From the NCBI RefSeq assembly GCF_900105715.1, contig NZ_FNRY01000001.1, positions 930,001 to 994,000 of the forward strand: 64,000 bases of DNA. The letters run 5' to 3'. Shown here one piece after another: positions 63,683 to 64,000 of this stretch; positions within the stretch are counted from its first letter, which is position 1; the number at the start of each line of letters is the position of its first letter. This DNA comes from Paramicrobacterium humi. GTDB taxonomy: Bacteria > Actinomycetota > Actinomycetes > Actinomycetales > Microbacteriaceae. Both the position numbers and the translations under genes were made by a program. Below the pieces are notes generated by a model. That model made no database searches. It was not told the DNA's origin and saw nothing but the letters and a program-made list of their open reading frames with translations.

Positions 63683-64000
63683 GTGCTCAGTCTTGTCATC
63701 TTCCTCCCCGTGCTGGCCGCGGCGCTGCTGGCCGTGGTGCCACAGGTTCCCGACCGGGTCGCCCGATGGAGCTGGTTGGCGACAACCCTGATCGATGTGG
63801 CGCTGCTTGTGGGCATGTGGATCGGCTACCGCAACCCGCAGCCGGGTGCCCTCGCTTACGAGGAACAGTTGCAGTGGATGCCAAGCGTGGGCAGCAGCTA
63901 CCACATCGGCGTCGACGGCCTGTCCCTCCCATTGCTCACCCTCACCGCCGTGATCTTCACCGCCTGCGCGGTCTACGCGCTCAGGGAAACCGACCGGCCA
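63683..64000 (+). CDS. nuoM: Complex I-like antiporter subunit M, cut by window end
   Basis: 106 codons are seen from GTG 63683 to the edge. The first helices match NuoM: VIFLPVLAAALLAVVP and the motif YHIGVDGLSLPLLTLTAVIF, which is diagnostic. Complete length unknown. The gene starts 3 bases after the nuoL stop. Confidence 0.9.
   Translation, partial: MLSLVIFLPVLAAALLAVVPQVPDRVARWSWLATTLIDVALLVGMWIGYRNPQPGALAYEEQLQWMPSVGSSYHIGVDGLSLPLLTLTAVIFTACAVYALRETDRP

Overview
The window is high-GC DNA with actinobacterial habits: GTG and TTG starts, GTGA/ATGA gene overlaps, many start codons about 6-8 bases after a -10 hexamer, and a strong bias for GGATGCC/GGCATCC. Gene content (DUF222-HNH protein, ectABC, ECF42-DGPF pair, CmtR) and style fit a Microbacteriaceae-like chromosome; the genus cannot be fixed from sequence alone. 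No rRNA, tRNA, CRISPR array or replication origin was seen.

Region 1 (1-38.9 kb) looks like ordinary chromosome: a cut putP, an SRPBCC/DUF4166 pair, a heterodimeric ABC exporter, an ABC-2 type exporter, a three-gene cassette with a Tp34/P19-like protein between two paralogous small proteins, ilvD, ectoine synthesis (ectABC, no ectD), two MFS exporters, a HicA/HicB pair, an ECF42 sigma factor with its DGPF partner, TspO, several redox enzymes and many local regulators. Several regulators have clear palindromic operators. A medium-chain dehydrogenase at 37.9 kb carries one frameshift.

Region 2 (about 39-50.8 kb) is accessory, with lower GC and rarer codons. Its first half is a defence-type cluster: DUF488, a conserved partner protein, a short DprA/SMF protein translationally coupled to a ComF-like phosphoribosyltransferase, a SIR2 protein, and an ApeA-like HEPN RNase. 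Its second half is a seven-gene minus-strand run: helicase-associated-domain protein, small protein, calcineurin-like phosphoesterase, MbcA/Xre-like toxin-binding-domain protein, small protein and two tandem HAD phosphatases. Two HADs plus a phosphoesterase beside a HEPN RNase suggest nucleic-acid end processing, but this is inference.

Region 3 (51-58.2 kb) is a metal and redox block: membrane DUF305, CmtR with a cation transporter, a ZIP transporter pseudogene with four lesions, an IS3-type transposase remnant, CopZ behind a CsoR-like operator, and a DUF6153-DUF305-sialidase-like lipoprotein-TlpA-CcdA cluster.

Region 4 (58.4-64 kb) is a complex-I-like operon: nuoA, a fused degenerate NuoB/NuoD-like gene, nuoH, nuoJ, nuoK, nuoL, nuoM (cut). 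The ion-translocating subunits keep their key charged residues. The fused subunit has lost the N2 cluster cysteines and carries a Met-Asp repeat, and NuoH has lost the acidic quinone-site motif. nuoE, F, G and I are absent from the seen part. This is the most unusual system in the window.
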